Below, piece after piece: positions 15,749 through 23,830 of a stretch of DNA of 38,628 bases. The notes under the pieces were generated by a model that saw only the letters and a list, made by a program, of their open reading frames with translations, was not told where the DNA came from and searched no databases. The DNA is from an uncultured Bacilli bacterium. Lineage in GTDB: Bacteria > Bacillota_I > Bacilli_A > RFN20 > CAG-449. Numbering within the stretch: position 1 is the stretch's first letter; every line of letters starts with the position of its first letter. The position numbers and the translations under genes were made by a program. Location: positions 1-38,628 of the forward strand of contig CANRPC010000012.1 of assembly GCA_947632435.1 (NCBI GenBank), given 5' to 3'.

Positions 15749-16732
15749 TTATTTTTTATCATTTTCTTCATCTTTGTCAGAAGCATCATTAATTTTTTGT
15801 TTAAATGAATCTAATCCTTCTTTTATTTTTCTTTTTTGTTCTTCATTTAATCTTGCATCATTTAAAACTGTTTCTAAATCTTTTTCAAGCATTCCTTTAA
15901 TTTTTATTAATGATTTATCTTTGTAATTATAAAATAATTCATAGCAACCAGTTACATAAAATGGAATAAAGAATGCTGATAAAAATAAAGAAATAACAAA
16001 TCCAAAAATAATTGCTAAATCAATATTTTTTGTAATGAAAAAAAGTAAATAACTAGATGCAAAATATGAAATTAAATAAATGAATAACATAAAAATAACA
16101 TTAGTTCTACTTTGAATTTTAAATTTTAAATTTTTATCGATTTTTAAATTTTTAACAATTTTTCTAGATGCCATAGAAGGAATACCTAAAAAGAAATTAA
16201 AATAAGGAATCATCATTTTAGAAAGAATATTGTAAAGAAATACTAAAAAAGATATTCCTAAAGAAAAAATTAAAAAATAGCGATAACTTTCGGTTTCCAT
16301 AATTATATTCATTTGGTTATATATTTCTTGATAATCAACATAAGAAGTATCCAAATTAGCCACATCATAATTTAAAGTAAAGAAAATTGAATTTAATATT
16401 TCAAATGTTAGAAATGAAAAAAGAATCGCGATTAACACTTTATAGCAACCACGAAAAACAGGTGCAAAATAAGCTTTATAATTTTTATAAATTTCGTTGT
16501 AATTTACATCCATATTCATAAGTATTCGACTACAAACTAGTTCATAAGATAAAAATAAAGGTAAAACTCCAAAAAAGATTAAAATAATAAAAACTAATTC
16601 CAATGAATAATCAAGATATAAAAGTAAAAATGCAATACAAGCTAAAAGCATGACTCCTATTCCAAGAGTCATCATTTTTAAATAATGCTTTTTACAATGC
16701 AAAAAAATTTGTTTTAAAAATTTAAAGTCCAT
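15749..16732 (-). CDS. Six-helix membrane protein of unknown function
   Basis: A 327-residue integral membrane protein, family not recognised. About six hydrophobic helices are visible (roughly 20-40, 45-68, 98-120, 150-172, 210-232 and 238-262), followed by a highly charged cytoplasmic tail of about 55 residues with EEQKRKIKEGLD and a run of acidic and lysine residues. The layout recalls bacterial DUF975-like or YihY-like proteins, but no signature confirms either. The activase gene lies 28 bases downstream. The start codon and ribosome binding site (GAGG) fall within an inverted repeat at 16732-16761. Confidence 0.6.
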   Translation of the reverse strand: MDFKFLKQIFLHCKKHYLKMMTLGIGVMLLACIAFLLLYLDYSLELVFIILIFFGVLPLFLSYELVCSRILMNMDVNYNEIYKNYKAYFAPVFRGCYKVLIAILFSFLTFEILNSIFFTLNYDVANLDTSYVDYQEIYNQMNIIMETESYRYFLIFSLGISFLVFLYNILSKMMIPYFNFFLGIPSMASRKIVKNLKIDKNLKFKIQSRTNVIFMLFIYLISYFASSYLLFFITKNIDLAIIFGFVISLFLSAFFIPFYVTGCYELFYNYKDKSLIKIKGMLEKDLETVLNDARLNEEQKRKIKEGLDSFKQKINDASDKDEENDKK

Positions 16733-16761
16733 TTTTGTACCTCGAAAATATTGTACAAAAA
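16732..16761 (-). promoter_or_regulatory. Inverted repeat over a ribosome binding site and start codon
   Basis: TTTTTGTAC (16732-16740) and GTACAAAAA (16753-16761) are perfect inverted repeats around a 12-base loop. In the minus-strand mRNA, the GAGG ribosome binding site sits at the loop edge and the first base of the ATG is the last base of the stem. It could be a translational hairpin or an operator. Function is not established. Confidence 0.35.
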
Positions 16762-16790
16762 TAAAGTGTAGAAAAAAACAATTTTAAATA

Positions 16791-17417
16791 TTATTTAAAA
16801 TTTATTTCTTTTAAAGTGTCATATATATTATTTGTGATTGTTTTTAAAACACTTTTACTTTGATGTCCACGAGCAATTAAAATACATTGTATACCCATTT
16901 TATCGGCAACTTCTTTATCATGAATGGTGTCACCAATAAACAAACATTTATTTTTAGGAAGTTGTTTTTTGGTTATAAATTCAATACCTATTTCACTTTT
17001 TCCTTCGGCAAAAATATTATCTTTGCCAATGATATCATCAAAATAAGAGGCAATGTTTAAAGAATTTACTTGATTAATTAATAAATTTTGCTCTGAAGCA
17101 GAAAGAATATATAAATGTTTACCTTCATTTTTTAATGCTTGTAAAACTTCTTTTATATCATCATACAAAGAACAATTTTTGTTTAAAAGGGTGTAATTTT
17201 TTATAAAATAATTTGCTAATTCTTCAAAATTGTCTTCTGGAAAATTAAAGCCTGCTTTTTTATAATAATTAATAACAGGGAATGTAAAAATTTCTAAATA
17301 CTTTTTTTTGCTTATAGGATGGTGTTTTTTCATTTTTAACATGTCATTTAGCAAATTTAAACATAAATCCACATCATTTAATAAAGTTCCATTAAAATCA
17401 AAAAAGATATAATCCAT
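16791..17417 (-). CDS. HAD-family phosphatase (phosphoglycolate phosphatase-like)
   Basis: A 208-residue haloacid dehalogenase-superfamily hydrolase. Motif I is IFFDFNGTLLND (Asp nucleophile; Asn replaces the usual second Asp, as is common in this branch). Motif II is YILSASE, motif III lysine is near AEGKSEIG, and motif IV is CLFIGDTIHDKEVA. A helical cap lies at about residues 15-85. Family members remove phosphate from small metabolites; the substrate is not determined. It lies between the lipoprotein and the membrane protein genes on the same strand, with gaps of about 50-60 bases. Confidence 0.87.
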   Translation of the reverse strand: MDYIFFDFNGTLLNDVDLCLNLLNDMLKMKKHHPISKKKYLEIFTFPVINYYKKAGFNFPEDNFEELANYFIKNYTLLNKNCSLYDDIKEVLQALKNEGKHLYILSASEQNLLINQVNSLNIASYFDDIIGKDNIFAEGKSEIGIEFITKKQLPKNKCLFIGDTIHDKEVADKMGIQCILIARGHQSKSVLKTITNNIYDTLKEINFK

Positions 17418-17467
17418 ATAAGTTTCCTCATAAGAATTATATCTTTTTTTGTTAATTTACAAAAGAG

Positions 17468-18475
17468 TTATTTATTCATACTAACTTCTAAGGAAGTGGC
17501 AATATCAACCATTTCATTGACTTGTAAATCTAAAGAGTAAATTTCACAGCAGACATTTCCCATGATATAAGTTAAATAATTGTTATTAAAATAACTTATT
17601 CCATAAAGTGTTTCTACAAATTCTCCTTTAGGTGTTAATGTTAATAAGTCTAATGAAGGAGTAATTAATTTTTGTATTACGCGATAATTTTTATCTCCTT
17701 CATATGTTAAAATAAACATTGTTTCATTTGCACTTGTTTTAATTTCTGTCTGTTCTTTTAAAACAGAAGTTTCGATAATTGAAGTAGGAATTAAAGGTAA
17801 ATCTTCAATTGAAGATGATGAATCAGTAAGATTTTCTCTTGCTTTATCCATATTTGCTTTTACTGTAAAAAATTCAGCATCATATGTGGTATTAAAATCA
17901 ACTTTTGAGAAAATAATTGAAACCGCTAAAGAGGAATTTTCATCATAAATATTTACCCATAATGGTTTAAATTCATTTGACAATTTAACATCTTGTTTTA
18001 CCCAATTTTTTTGATGTTGATAATTAGGTTTATAAGATAGTAAATAACCATCTGACATATTTTTTAATTCATGTTCTCCATCTAAACCTTCAAGCATTGA
18101 ATGGTATAAATAAGGTTTTTGTGAATTTAAAGGATAATTTCCATTAAATTTATAAACTTGATTTAATAATGGAGTAAGAACAAAAACACCTTCATTATTT
18201 TTTAAGAATATTTGTTCTTGATTAATATCTGTATCTAGTAATGAGATACGGAAATTTTGTGCTTCATCTTTTTTTTCATAATCAACAACTACAAAATAAT
18301 TTTTACTTTCATCTGTATCATTAATTTGCATTGTCGCTTCCATATGATAACTATTTAAGTTCTCTCTTATATCATTAATTTTATTATCTTCTTTAGAAAA
18401 GGAAGAAAATAATTTAAAGCATGCTAGAAGTACAACTCCTAAAACTGTAACACCAACAATAATTTTTTTAACCAT
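17468..18475 (-). CDS. Putative lipoprotein with LolA-like fold
   Basis: A 335-residue exported protein. The N-terminus MVKKIIVGVTVLGVVLLAC has a positively charged start, a hydrophobic stretch and an LLAC sequence resembling a lipobox with Cys19, so a membrane-anchored lipoprotein is likely; a plain signal anchor is the alternative. The mature part is rich in beta-strand-like segments (SYHMEATMQIN, YFVVVDYEK, LSYKPNY, PLWVNIYD), similar to LolA/GerS-type lipoproteins. A Ser-rich linker near residue 225 divides it into two parts. The function is not recognised beyond cell-surface localisation. Confidence 0.55.
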   Translation of the reverse strand: MVKKIIVGVTVLGVVLLACFKLFSSFSKEDNKINDIRENLNSYHMEATMQINDTDESKNYFVVVDYEKKDEAQNFRISLLDTDINQEQIFLKNNEGVFVLTPLLNQVYKFNGNYPLNSQKPYLYHSMLEGLDGEHELKNMSDGYLLSYKPNYQHQKNWVKQDVKLSNEFKPLWVNIYDENSSLAVSIIFSKVDFNTTYDAEFFTVKANMDKARENLTDSSSSIEDLPLIPTSIIETSVLKEQTEIKTSANETMFILTYEGDKNYRVIQKLITPSLDLLTLTPKGEFVETLYGISYFNNNYLTYIMGNVCCEIYSLDLQVNEMVDIATSLEVSMNK

Positions 18476-18568
18476 AATAATCTACCCTCAAGAAAACTTA
18501 TTCACTACGTTTATAAAATATGAATGATTTTAAAAATTATTTCACATAATAGTTTTAGGAGGGCATAT

Positions 18569-18814
18569 ATGAACTACATTGAAAAACCATGTTTGGTTAT
18601 TACAATTCTTGGTGCAATTAACTGGGGATTAGTTGGTTTGTTTAATTTTGATTTATTGAAATTTATTACCATGAATGAAGTTAATGTTGTAACTCGTATT
18701 CTTTATTGTTTAGTTGCAATTGCAGGTATTGTAAATATCCTCTTATTATTTATGGATTTTAAACCAAAAGATGAAATTGAAATGGAACATAGATCAAGTG
18801 CATCACATCAATAA
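18569..18814 (+). CDS. DUF378 family small membrane protein
   Basis: An 81-residue protein beginning MNYIEKPCLVITILGAINWGLVGL, the DUF378 (YuzA-like) signature with its conserved INWGLVG, followed by a second helix TRILYCLVAIAGIVNILLLF and a polar tail. The start at 18569 is chosen over an upstream in-frame ATG at 18524 because AGGAGGG lies just before it. The function of DUF378 is unknown. It is monocistronic and diverges from the lipoprotein gene. Confidence 0.85.
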   Translation: MNYIEKPCLVITILGAINWGLVGLFNFDLLKFITMNEVNVVTRILYCLVAIAGIVNILLLFMDFKPKDEIEMEHRSSASHQ

Positions 18815-18841
18815 AAAAGATAATCTGCCGATTATCTTATT
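18813..18841. terminator. Bidirectional terminator
   Basis: GATAATC-TGCC-GATTATC (18821-18838) is flanked by AAAAAA on the left and TTATTT on the right. On the minus strand it ends in six T residues, a strong terminator for the deoD/NERD-like operon. On the plus strand it can end the DUF378 gene. Confidence 0.75.
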
Positions 18842-19457
18842 TCAAAGAGTCATTTTGTTGACATTGTTGATATAAAACTTTTACTGTGTTTTCTAATAAG
18901 TTCTGATTTATCGGACTTACTGATTTATCCTTTTCTTTGAGAAGGATAAATTTTTTTATATCTTTATGTTTTAAAACACATTCGATTTTACTGCTACCAA
19001 CTATATCGATTTCACAATTATCACTTATACATATGATAGAAAAGAAAAATTGTTCGTTTTCATCAACACCTAAATGTTTTTTTAAACTTAATACTTGATC
19101 AGTATTTTCGATTAAAGGATTATCAATAAATCCATCACGTGATTTACTATTATAAAATAACCATTTACTATCATGTATATTTCCTTGTAAACCAAATTTT
19201 TTACTTACATCTTTTATACAATATATATATTTATTTCCAAAATAAACATGATCAAATTTTATAATTTCATCATCTTTTTTAATCACAAAGTTATTAATTA
19301 ATAAATTATCATGCAATTTTGCAAGTTTATATAGACATTTTGCTGTACGTTTTTTATGACTTTTATAAATGTATTTTTGCTTAATTTCTGGGCCTAAAAT
19401 AAAAGTTAAACTTATTATTAAATAAATTATTCCTAAGATAATAAATGCGGTTTTCAT
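18837..19457 (-). CDS. Membrane-anchored NERD-like protein
   Basis: A 206-residue protein with an N-terminal membrane helix (about residues 3-22) and a cytoplasmic part that follows the NERD (nuclease-related domain) pattern: FDHVYFGNKYIYCIKDV, GNIHDSKWLFYN and FIDNPLIENTDQVLSLKKHL. In NERD domains the strand after the first block normally carries an E-V-K-type catalytic set; here it reads CIKDVSKK, so nuclease activity looks doubtful. Its ATG overlaps the deoD stop in ATGA, so it is co-translated with purine nucleoside phosphorylase. Family assignment is moderate. Confidence 0.6.
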   Translation of the reverse strand: MKTAFIILGIIYLIISLTFILGPEIKQKYIYKSHKKRTAKCLYKLAKLHDNLLINNFVIKKDDEIIKFDHVYFGNKYIYCIKDVSKKFGLQGNIHDSKWLFYNSKSRDGFIDNPLIENTDQVLSLKKHLGVDENEQFFFSIICISDNCEIDIVGSSKIECVLKHKDIKKFILLKEKDKSVSPINQNLLENTVKVLYQQCQQNDSLK

Positions 19458-20158
19458 TCTGCAAGTTCTAAGGCAATTTCCATCATTTTATTAAATGAAG
19501 TTTGTCTTTCTTCCGCGGTTGTTTCTTCTTTTTTTGTAAAGGAATCAGAAACAGTTAAAATACAAAGTGCTTTTTTATGTAAATAGTTTGCAGTTAAATA
19601 TAAGGCATAAGATTCCATTTCTACAGCAAGAATAGACATTTGTGCCCATTTTTTCCAATCATCTTTAGAGGCATTATAGAAGATGTCACTTGATAATATA
19701 TTACCAACATGGACAGGAATATCTAGTTTTTTGGCAACATTATAAGCTTTTAACAAAGTGGAAAAATCAGCAAGTGCCGATATTGTTCCAGGTAAATTAT
19801 ATTGATGAGCCCAATTTGAATCTGTTGAAGCTCCTTGCGCTAATATTACATCGTAAATATTTAAATCATCGCTATAAGCGCCGCATGAACCAATTCTTAT
19901 TATTGTTTCTACTCCATATTGAGTATAAAGTTCATAAGAATATATTCCAATACTAGGCATTCCCATACCTGAACCCATTACAGAAATTTTTTTGCCTTTG
20001 TAAGTACCAGTGTATCCATACATATTTCTTACTGTATTAACTAATTTTACGTTTTCTAAATAATGCTCGGCGATATATTTAGCTCTTAAAGGATCTCCAG
20101 GCATTAAAACTACTTTTGCGAAATCATTTTCTTTTGCTTGATTATGTGGTGTTGACAT
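19454..20158 (-). CDS. deoD: Purine nucleoside phosphorylase, DeoD type
   Basis: A 234-residue hexameric-type PNP that cleaves purine (deoxy)ribonucleosides with phosphate to base and (deoxy)ribose-1-phosphate in salvage. Visible motifs are LMPGDPLRAKYIAE (phosphate site), RIGSCGA, AVEMESYALY (ribose site) and LTVSDSF with ERQTSF, where the Asp and Arg of the base site fall. Length and order are typical. AAAGGAGAG precedes the ATG at 20158. Its stop is TGA, overlapping the start of the NERD-like gene. Confidence 0.95.
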   Translation of the reverse strand: MSTPHNQAKENDFAKVVLMPGDPLRAKYIAEHYLENVKLVNTVRNMYGYTGTYKGKKISVMGSGMGMPSIGIYSYELYTQYGVETIIRIGSCGAYSDDLNIYDVILAQGASTDSNWAHQYNLPGTISALADFSTLLKAYNVAKKLDIPVHVGNILSSDIFYNASKDDWKKWAQMSILAVEMESYALYLTANYLHKKALCILTVSDSFTKKEETTAEERQTSFNKMMEIALELAE

Positions 20159-20219
20159 TATTTTCTCTCCTTTTTCTTTATTTATTGTAACATAATTTTA
20201 AAGAAAAAAGATAATAAAA

Positions 20220-21278
20220 CTATTCTTTACTTAATAATTGTTTTTTATCACCTTCATGATAATTATTTAATAATCTTAGTTGTGTTTTTCTTCTCTTTTT
20301 GTAAAATTCAATAAATTTTAAAATTAACTGCTCACAATTTATATTTTTGTGTTCAAACAAATAATATGCAAGAGAACCTGGAATAGTATTAAGTTCATTT
20401 AAGTATAATTTATTTGTTTTTTGATCTAAAAGATAATCAAAACGAACAATACCAAAGCAATCAAAATATTTAAAAACTTTTTTACTTGTACTAATTATTT
20501 CTTCTTTTATTAATAAATCTATATCCGCGGGAATTATTCTTGTAGTTTTATCTTTACTTTGTAGATATTTATCAAAATATGTTAAAACATCATCTTTATT
20601 TGAAACAGTTTCTAATTCAGATTCAATTTGAAACATACGATTTCCTAGTAAAGCAATATTCACTTCTTTTAAATTTAAAATAGCTTCCTCGATTAAAACT
20701 TTTTCATCAAATTCAAATGCTTTATCAAGAGCAAAAATCAATTCTTCTAAATTTAATACTTTTTTTACACCAAGTGACGAACCTAAACTATTTGGTTTAA
20801 CAATTAAAGGAAAAGATAATTCTTTTATTTTTTCGCTAAGATTAAAATTTAAATCCATATATTCTTCATAACTAAAAAAAGTATATTTTGTTTGACGAAT
20901 ATTTAAAAAAGATAACAATTCTTTAAAAATAATTTTATCTTGTAATAACGCACTACTTAAAATAGATGAAGAAAGGCAAGGAATATTTAAAGTGTCAAAA
21001 TATGCTTTAATTGTACCATCTTCGCTTCCTTTTCCATGAACAAGAGGTAAAACATAATCAAAATATATTTTTTTAAATCCTATTTTAAAATAATTATTTT
21101 CTTGTTTATGATAAAAATACCCTTTTTTATTATTTAAGAAAAATTCACCTTCATGATTTAAATAAACACCATGTAAATTAAAACATGAATTTTTTAATAG
21201 TGAATTAATCTTTTTATAAGTAACTTCTGATATATCACTTTCTAATGAGTTTCCTCCATAGAGTAAAATTAAATCCAT
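20220..21278 (-). CDS. ddl: D-alanine--D-alanine ligase
   Basis: A 352-residue ATP-grasp ligase that joins two D-Ala for peptidoglycan precursors. The N-terminus LLYGGNSLESDIS matches the GGxSxExxxS start. LVHGKGSEDGTIKAYF, PLIVKPNSLGSSLGVKKV (ATP-binding) and RFDYLL, then LYLNELNTIPGSLAYYLF (Mg and substrate residues) all follow in order. GGAGGTAATAAG lies directly before the ATG. MurF, which uses the product, is encoded just upstream on the same strand. Confidence 0.93.
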   Translation of the reverse strand: MDLILLYGGNSLESDISEVTYKKINSLLKNSCFNLHGVYLNHEGEFFLNNKKGYFYHKQENNYFKIGFKKIYFDYVLPLVHGKGSEDGTIKAYFDTLNIPCLSSSILSSALLQDKIIFKELLSFLNIRQTKYTFFSYEEYMDLNFNLSEKIKELSFPLIVKPNSLGSSLGVKKVLNLEELIFALDKAFEFDEKVLIEEAILNLKEVNIALLGNRMFQIESELETVSNKDDVLTYFDKYLQSKDKTTRIIPADIDLLIKEEIISTSKKVFKYFDCFGIVRFDYLLDQKTNKLYLNELNTIPGSLAYYLFEHKNINCEQLILKFIEFYKKRRKTQLRLLNNYHEGDKKQLLSKE

Positions 21279-21326
21279 CTTATTACCTCCTTTGTAAAGA
21301 TATGACTTAATATAATAAAAAATGTC

Positions 21327-22718
21327 TTAATGTAAGAAATAATCGCATCCTTTAGCGCTTATAAGAATGATTTTATATCCTTTAATTTGATTAATTATTT
21401 TATAGCATTTTTTTAAACTTTTAACTTTAAACAATTTATTATGATGTGTTAAATATCCTTTTGATAAAGGGTGTTTTTTATCTTTAGTAATTAAGAATAG
21501 GTAATCAATATTTTTCATTGATAATCCTAAATTATAATTGGCTAAGAAATATTCTTTACCTAATTCTATTAATCCTCCAGTAATAACTATTTTTATTCCA
21601 TTTAAAGAACTTATATATTTGATTGATTCTTTAAAACCATTTTCATTAATATTATAAGAATCGTTAATAACAATTCCATCAGGAAAATTTTTTATTTCAA
21701 ATCGGCGTTTAACAGGAGGTAAATTATTCAAAAAATAAGTAAAATATTTTTCTTCAATATGAAAATAATCCGCGATTAATTTAACTCCATTAACTGTCAT
21801 CTTTTGAAAAATATTTAAGTTGTTTGATAAATTTAAATCGTTATTATAGGCAAAATTTTTATGTAAAAACTTATGATTTTTTAATTCTTGATATTCTCCA
21901 TTATAAAATAAAACTCCAGTTTCTTTTAATAGTAAATCTATTTCACATTTGGAGTTAATGATATTGTCAAAATTTTTAAATGTAGCTAAATGTACTTTTC
22001 CTACTCCCGTAATTATTGCTATATCTAAAGATGTTAAAAGCTGATATTTCAAAATGCCATGATTTTCATCTATTCCCATCTCTAAAATTAAAATTTCACA
22101 ATCATTATTTAATTCTTGATTGATGAATTTTGTTAGTCCCATAAGGGTATTATAATTACCTTTACTTTTATATGTTATGAACTTATTTTTTAATAATGAA
22201 TATAAATATTCTTTAAATGTTGTTTTACCAAAACTTCCAGTAATACCTATGATAATTGGATTAATTTTTCTTAATTTATCTTTTGCCATATTTAAATATT
22301 TTTTTTGAATTCTTTTTTCAAAAGGAAGCAATATTAAATTAGTTATTGGTATTATAAAATAGTTAATAATTACTATAAAAAAGCAAAGATATTTATTAAA
22401 AAATAATAAGCTAGATAAAAATAATGAAGTTAAATATAATAAATAACCGCGCCTATGATATTTTATTTTAAAATTATATAAAGAAAAATATAGATAAATA
22501 TTAAGGAAAATTAAAGCTAGTAGACTATATTTGTATTTATAAAAAGAAAAGCAAAAAATGATAAAAATAGAGAAATAATAAATCAAAAAACGTGGTTTAA
22601 AAAATAATGATAAACCGCTTTTAAAGTAACGTTTTGTTGAATAATATCCTTGCATAAAATACTTAACAAAAATGTGAGATAAAAAGCATAATTGAATAAA
22701 TAATAATATATTAATCAT
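21327..22718 (-). CDS. murF: MurF-like Mur ligase with membrane N-terminus
   Basis: A 463-residue Mur ligase. The last 310 residues show the MurF plan: P-loop IGITGSFGKTT, KGNYNTLMGLTKFIN, LILEMGID, and PPVKRRFEI followed by INDSYNINENGF. It adds D-Ala-D-Ala to the UDP-MurNAc tripeptide. The usual MurF N-terminal substrate domain is replaced by about 135 residues with several transmembrane helices, tethering the ligase to the membrane. It overlaps the upstream alpha/beta hydrolase gene by 8 bases, and ddl follows 48 bases later. Other Mur ligases such as MurE or MurT are less likely because ddl is the neighbour. Confidence 0.82.
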   Translation of the reverse strand: MINILLFIQLCFLSHIFVKYFMQGYYSTKRYFKSGLSLFFKPRFLIYYFSIFIIFCFSFYKYKYSLLALIFLNIYLYFSLYNFKIKYHRRGYLLYLTSLFLSSLLFFNKYLCFFIVIINYFIIPITNLILLPFEKRIQKKYLNMAKDKLRKINPIIIGITGSFGKTTFKEYLYSLLKNKFITYKSKGNYNTLMGLTKFINQELNNDCEILILEMGIDENHGILKYQLLTSLDIAIITGVGKVHLATFKNFDNIINSKCEIDLLLKETGVLFYNGEYQELKNHKFLHKNFAYNNDLNLSNNLNIFQKMTVNGVKLIADYFHIEEKYFTYFLNNLPPVKRRFEIKNFPDGIVINDSYNINENGFKESIKYISSLNGIKIVITGGLIELGKEYFLANYNLGLSMKNIDYLFLITKDKKHPLSKGYLTHHNKLFKVKSLKKCYKIINQIKGYKIILISAKGCDYFLH

Positions 22719-23361
22719 AAATAAATTCTAAAATTTGAAGACTAATCTCTTCTAAATAATTAAAATAGGCAAAGTGATCACCATTATATAAGGTTAATGT
22801 TGAACCATTTATAAGTTTTTTTAAATATTTTAAATTTTTGTAATTAACTTGTTTATCATCTTTAAAGCCAATAATTAAAGTTTTTGAAATGATATTTTTT
22901 AATTCTGTTTTTTTTATATTTTTAACAATATTATTAAATGTTTCTTTTTCTTTTCCATTTAAAATTTTATAATCGTTACTTTGAAATGAATTAAAATATT
23001 TATTTATTTTTAAACATTTAAAAATTTTATAAAAATATATTTTTAAACGTACTTTTAATGATTTTTTTATATAAGTTGATGGTGCAATTAATATTAATTT
23101 TTCTACTTCATATTTACTAGCGTATAAGGATGCTAATTTTCCTCCAAAAGAATGACCAATTAAAATTAAATTCTTTTTATCTTTTATTTGTTCATGTAAG
23201 TCATTTATATAATCAGCAAAATCATATGTATTTTTTTTACTTAATTTCAATAAATTGATATTTAAAACTTCATAATATTTTGTAAATATCTTTTCAAAAC
23301 AAGACATTGATTCTTTTGTTTGATTCCAACCATGTAAAAGGATGATAGTATAGTTTTTCAT
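22711..23361 (-). CDS. Alpha/beta hydrolase
   Basis: A 216-residue alpha/beta-fold hydrolase. HGWNQT forms the oxyanion-side loop, the nucleophile elbow is GHSFGG (about residues 69-74), the Asp is probably in IIGFKDDKQVNY, and the catalytic His is in NGDHFAYF near residue 198. There is no signal peptide. It is the first gene of the hydrolase-murF-ddl cluster, overlapping murF by 8 bases, which hints at a link to envelope metabolism. The substrate is unknown. Confidence 0.85.
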   Translation of the reverse strand: MKNYTIILLHGWNQTKESMSCFEKIFTKYYEVLNINLLKLSKKNTYDFADYINDLHEQIKDKKNLILIGHSFGGKLASLYASKYEVEKLILIAPSTYIKKSLKVRLKIYFYKIFKCLKINKYFNSFQSNDYKILNGKEKETFNNIVKNIKKTELKNIISKTLIIGFKDDKQVNYKNLKYLKKLINGSTLTLYNGDHFAYFNYLEEISLQILEFIYD

Positions 23362-23424
23362 AATATAATATATTCCTAAGTTTTAAAATAATGAATTAAA
23401 TGTTATACTTGATTTTGGTGTTAA

Positions 23425-23829
23425 ATGATGAATTATTTTATACTTGCTGTGGTTATTAGTTTAATTTTAGGCTTAATCATATTTATTCTTTCAGGTGTAT
23501 TCGTTGTTAAAGAAAACATGGTAGCGGTTTTTGAAAAACTTTATAAATTTCATTCTATAAAAGAAAAAGGAGTATATTTTTTAACACCTTTTTTAGTTCG
23601 AAGAGTTGGTTATTATTCCAAAGAAATAAAATATATTAAAATGAAATTTGCTGATAAAACTATTTATTTAAAATATAAAATTGATGATTTTATAAAATTT
23701 CATTATGCTGGTCACTGTTTTCAAGAAACGATTTTAGAAGAATTAAAAAATACAACATTTTATGAAGAAACGATTTTATTATATGCCGATAAATTTGGTG
23801 TAAAGATTTTGGAAATTAATATAAAATAA
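23425..23829 (+). CDS. Minimal SPFH/Band 7-like membrane protein
   Basis: A 134-residue protein with one N-terminal transmembrane helix (about residues 4-25), followed by VFVVKENMVAVFEKLYKFHSI and GVYFLTPFLVRRVGYYSKE. This resembles the start of SPFH/Band 7 proteins (V-x-E-x-x-VAV-x-E, G-x-x-F-x-x-PF). The rest of a Band 7 domain would need about 150 more residues, and no long coiled coil follows, so it is either a reduced form or a different small family. It starts about 60 bases from the divergent alpha/beta hydrolase gene and ends just before the convergent glmS stop. Confidence 0.5.
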   Translation: MMNYFILAVVISLILGLIIFILSGVFVVKENMVAVFEKLYKFHSIKEKGVYFLTPFLVRRVGYYSKEIKYIKMKFADKTIYLKYKIDDFIKFHYAGHCFQETILEELKNTTFYEETILLYADKFGVKILEINIK

Positions 23830-23830
23830 A

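Noticed and set aside
4808-20158. Mycoplasma-type genetic code with TGA as tryptophan
   Set aside because: The ABC ATPase and deoD end in TGA at the expected family length, and tryptophans are coded by TGG. A standard code fits.
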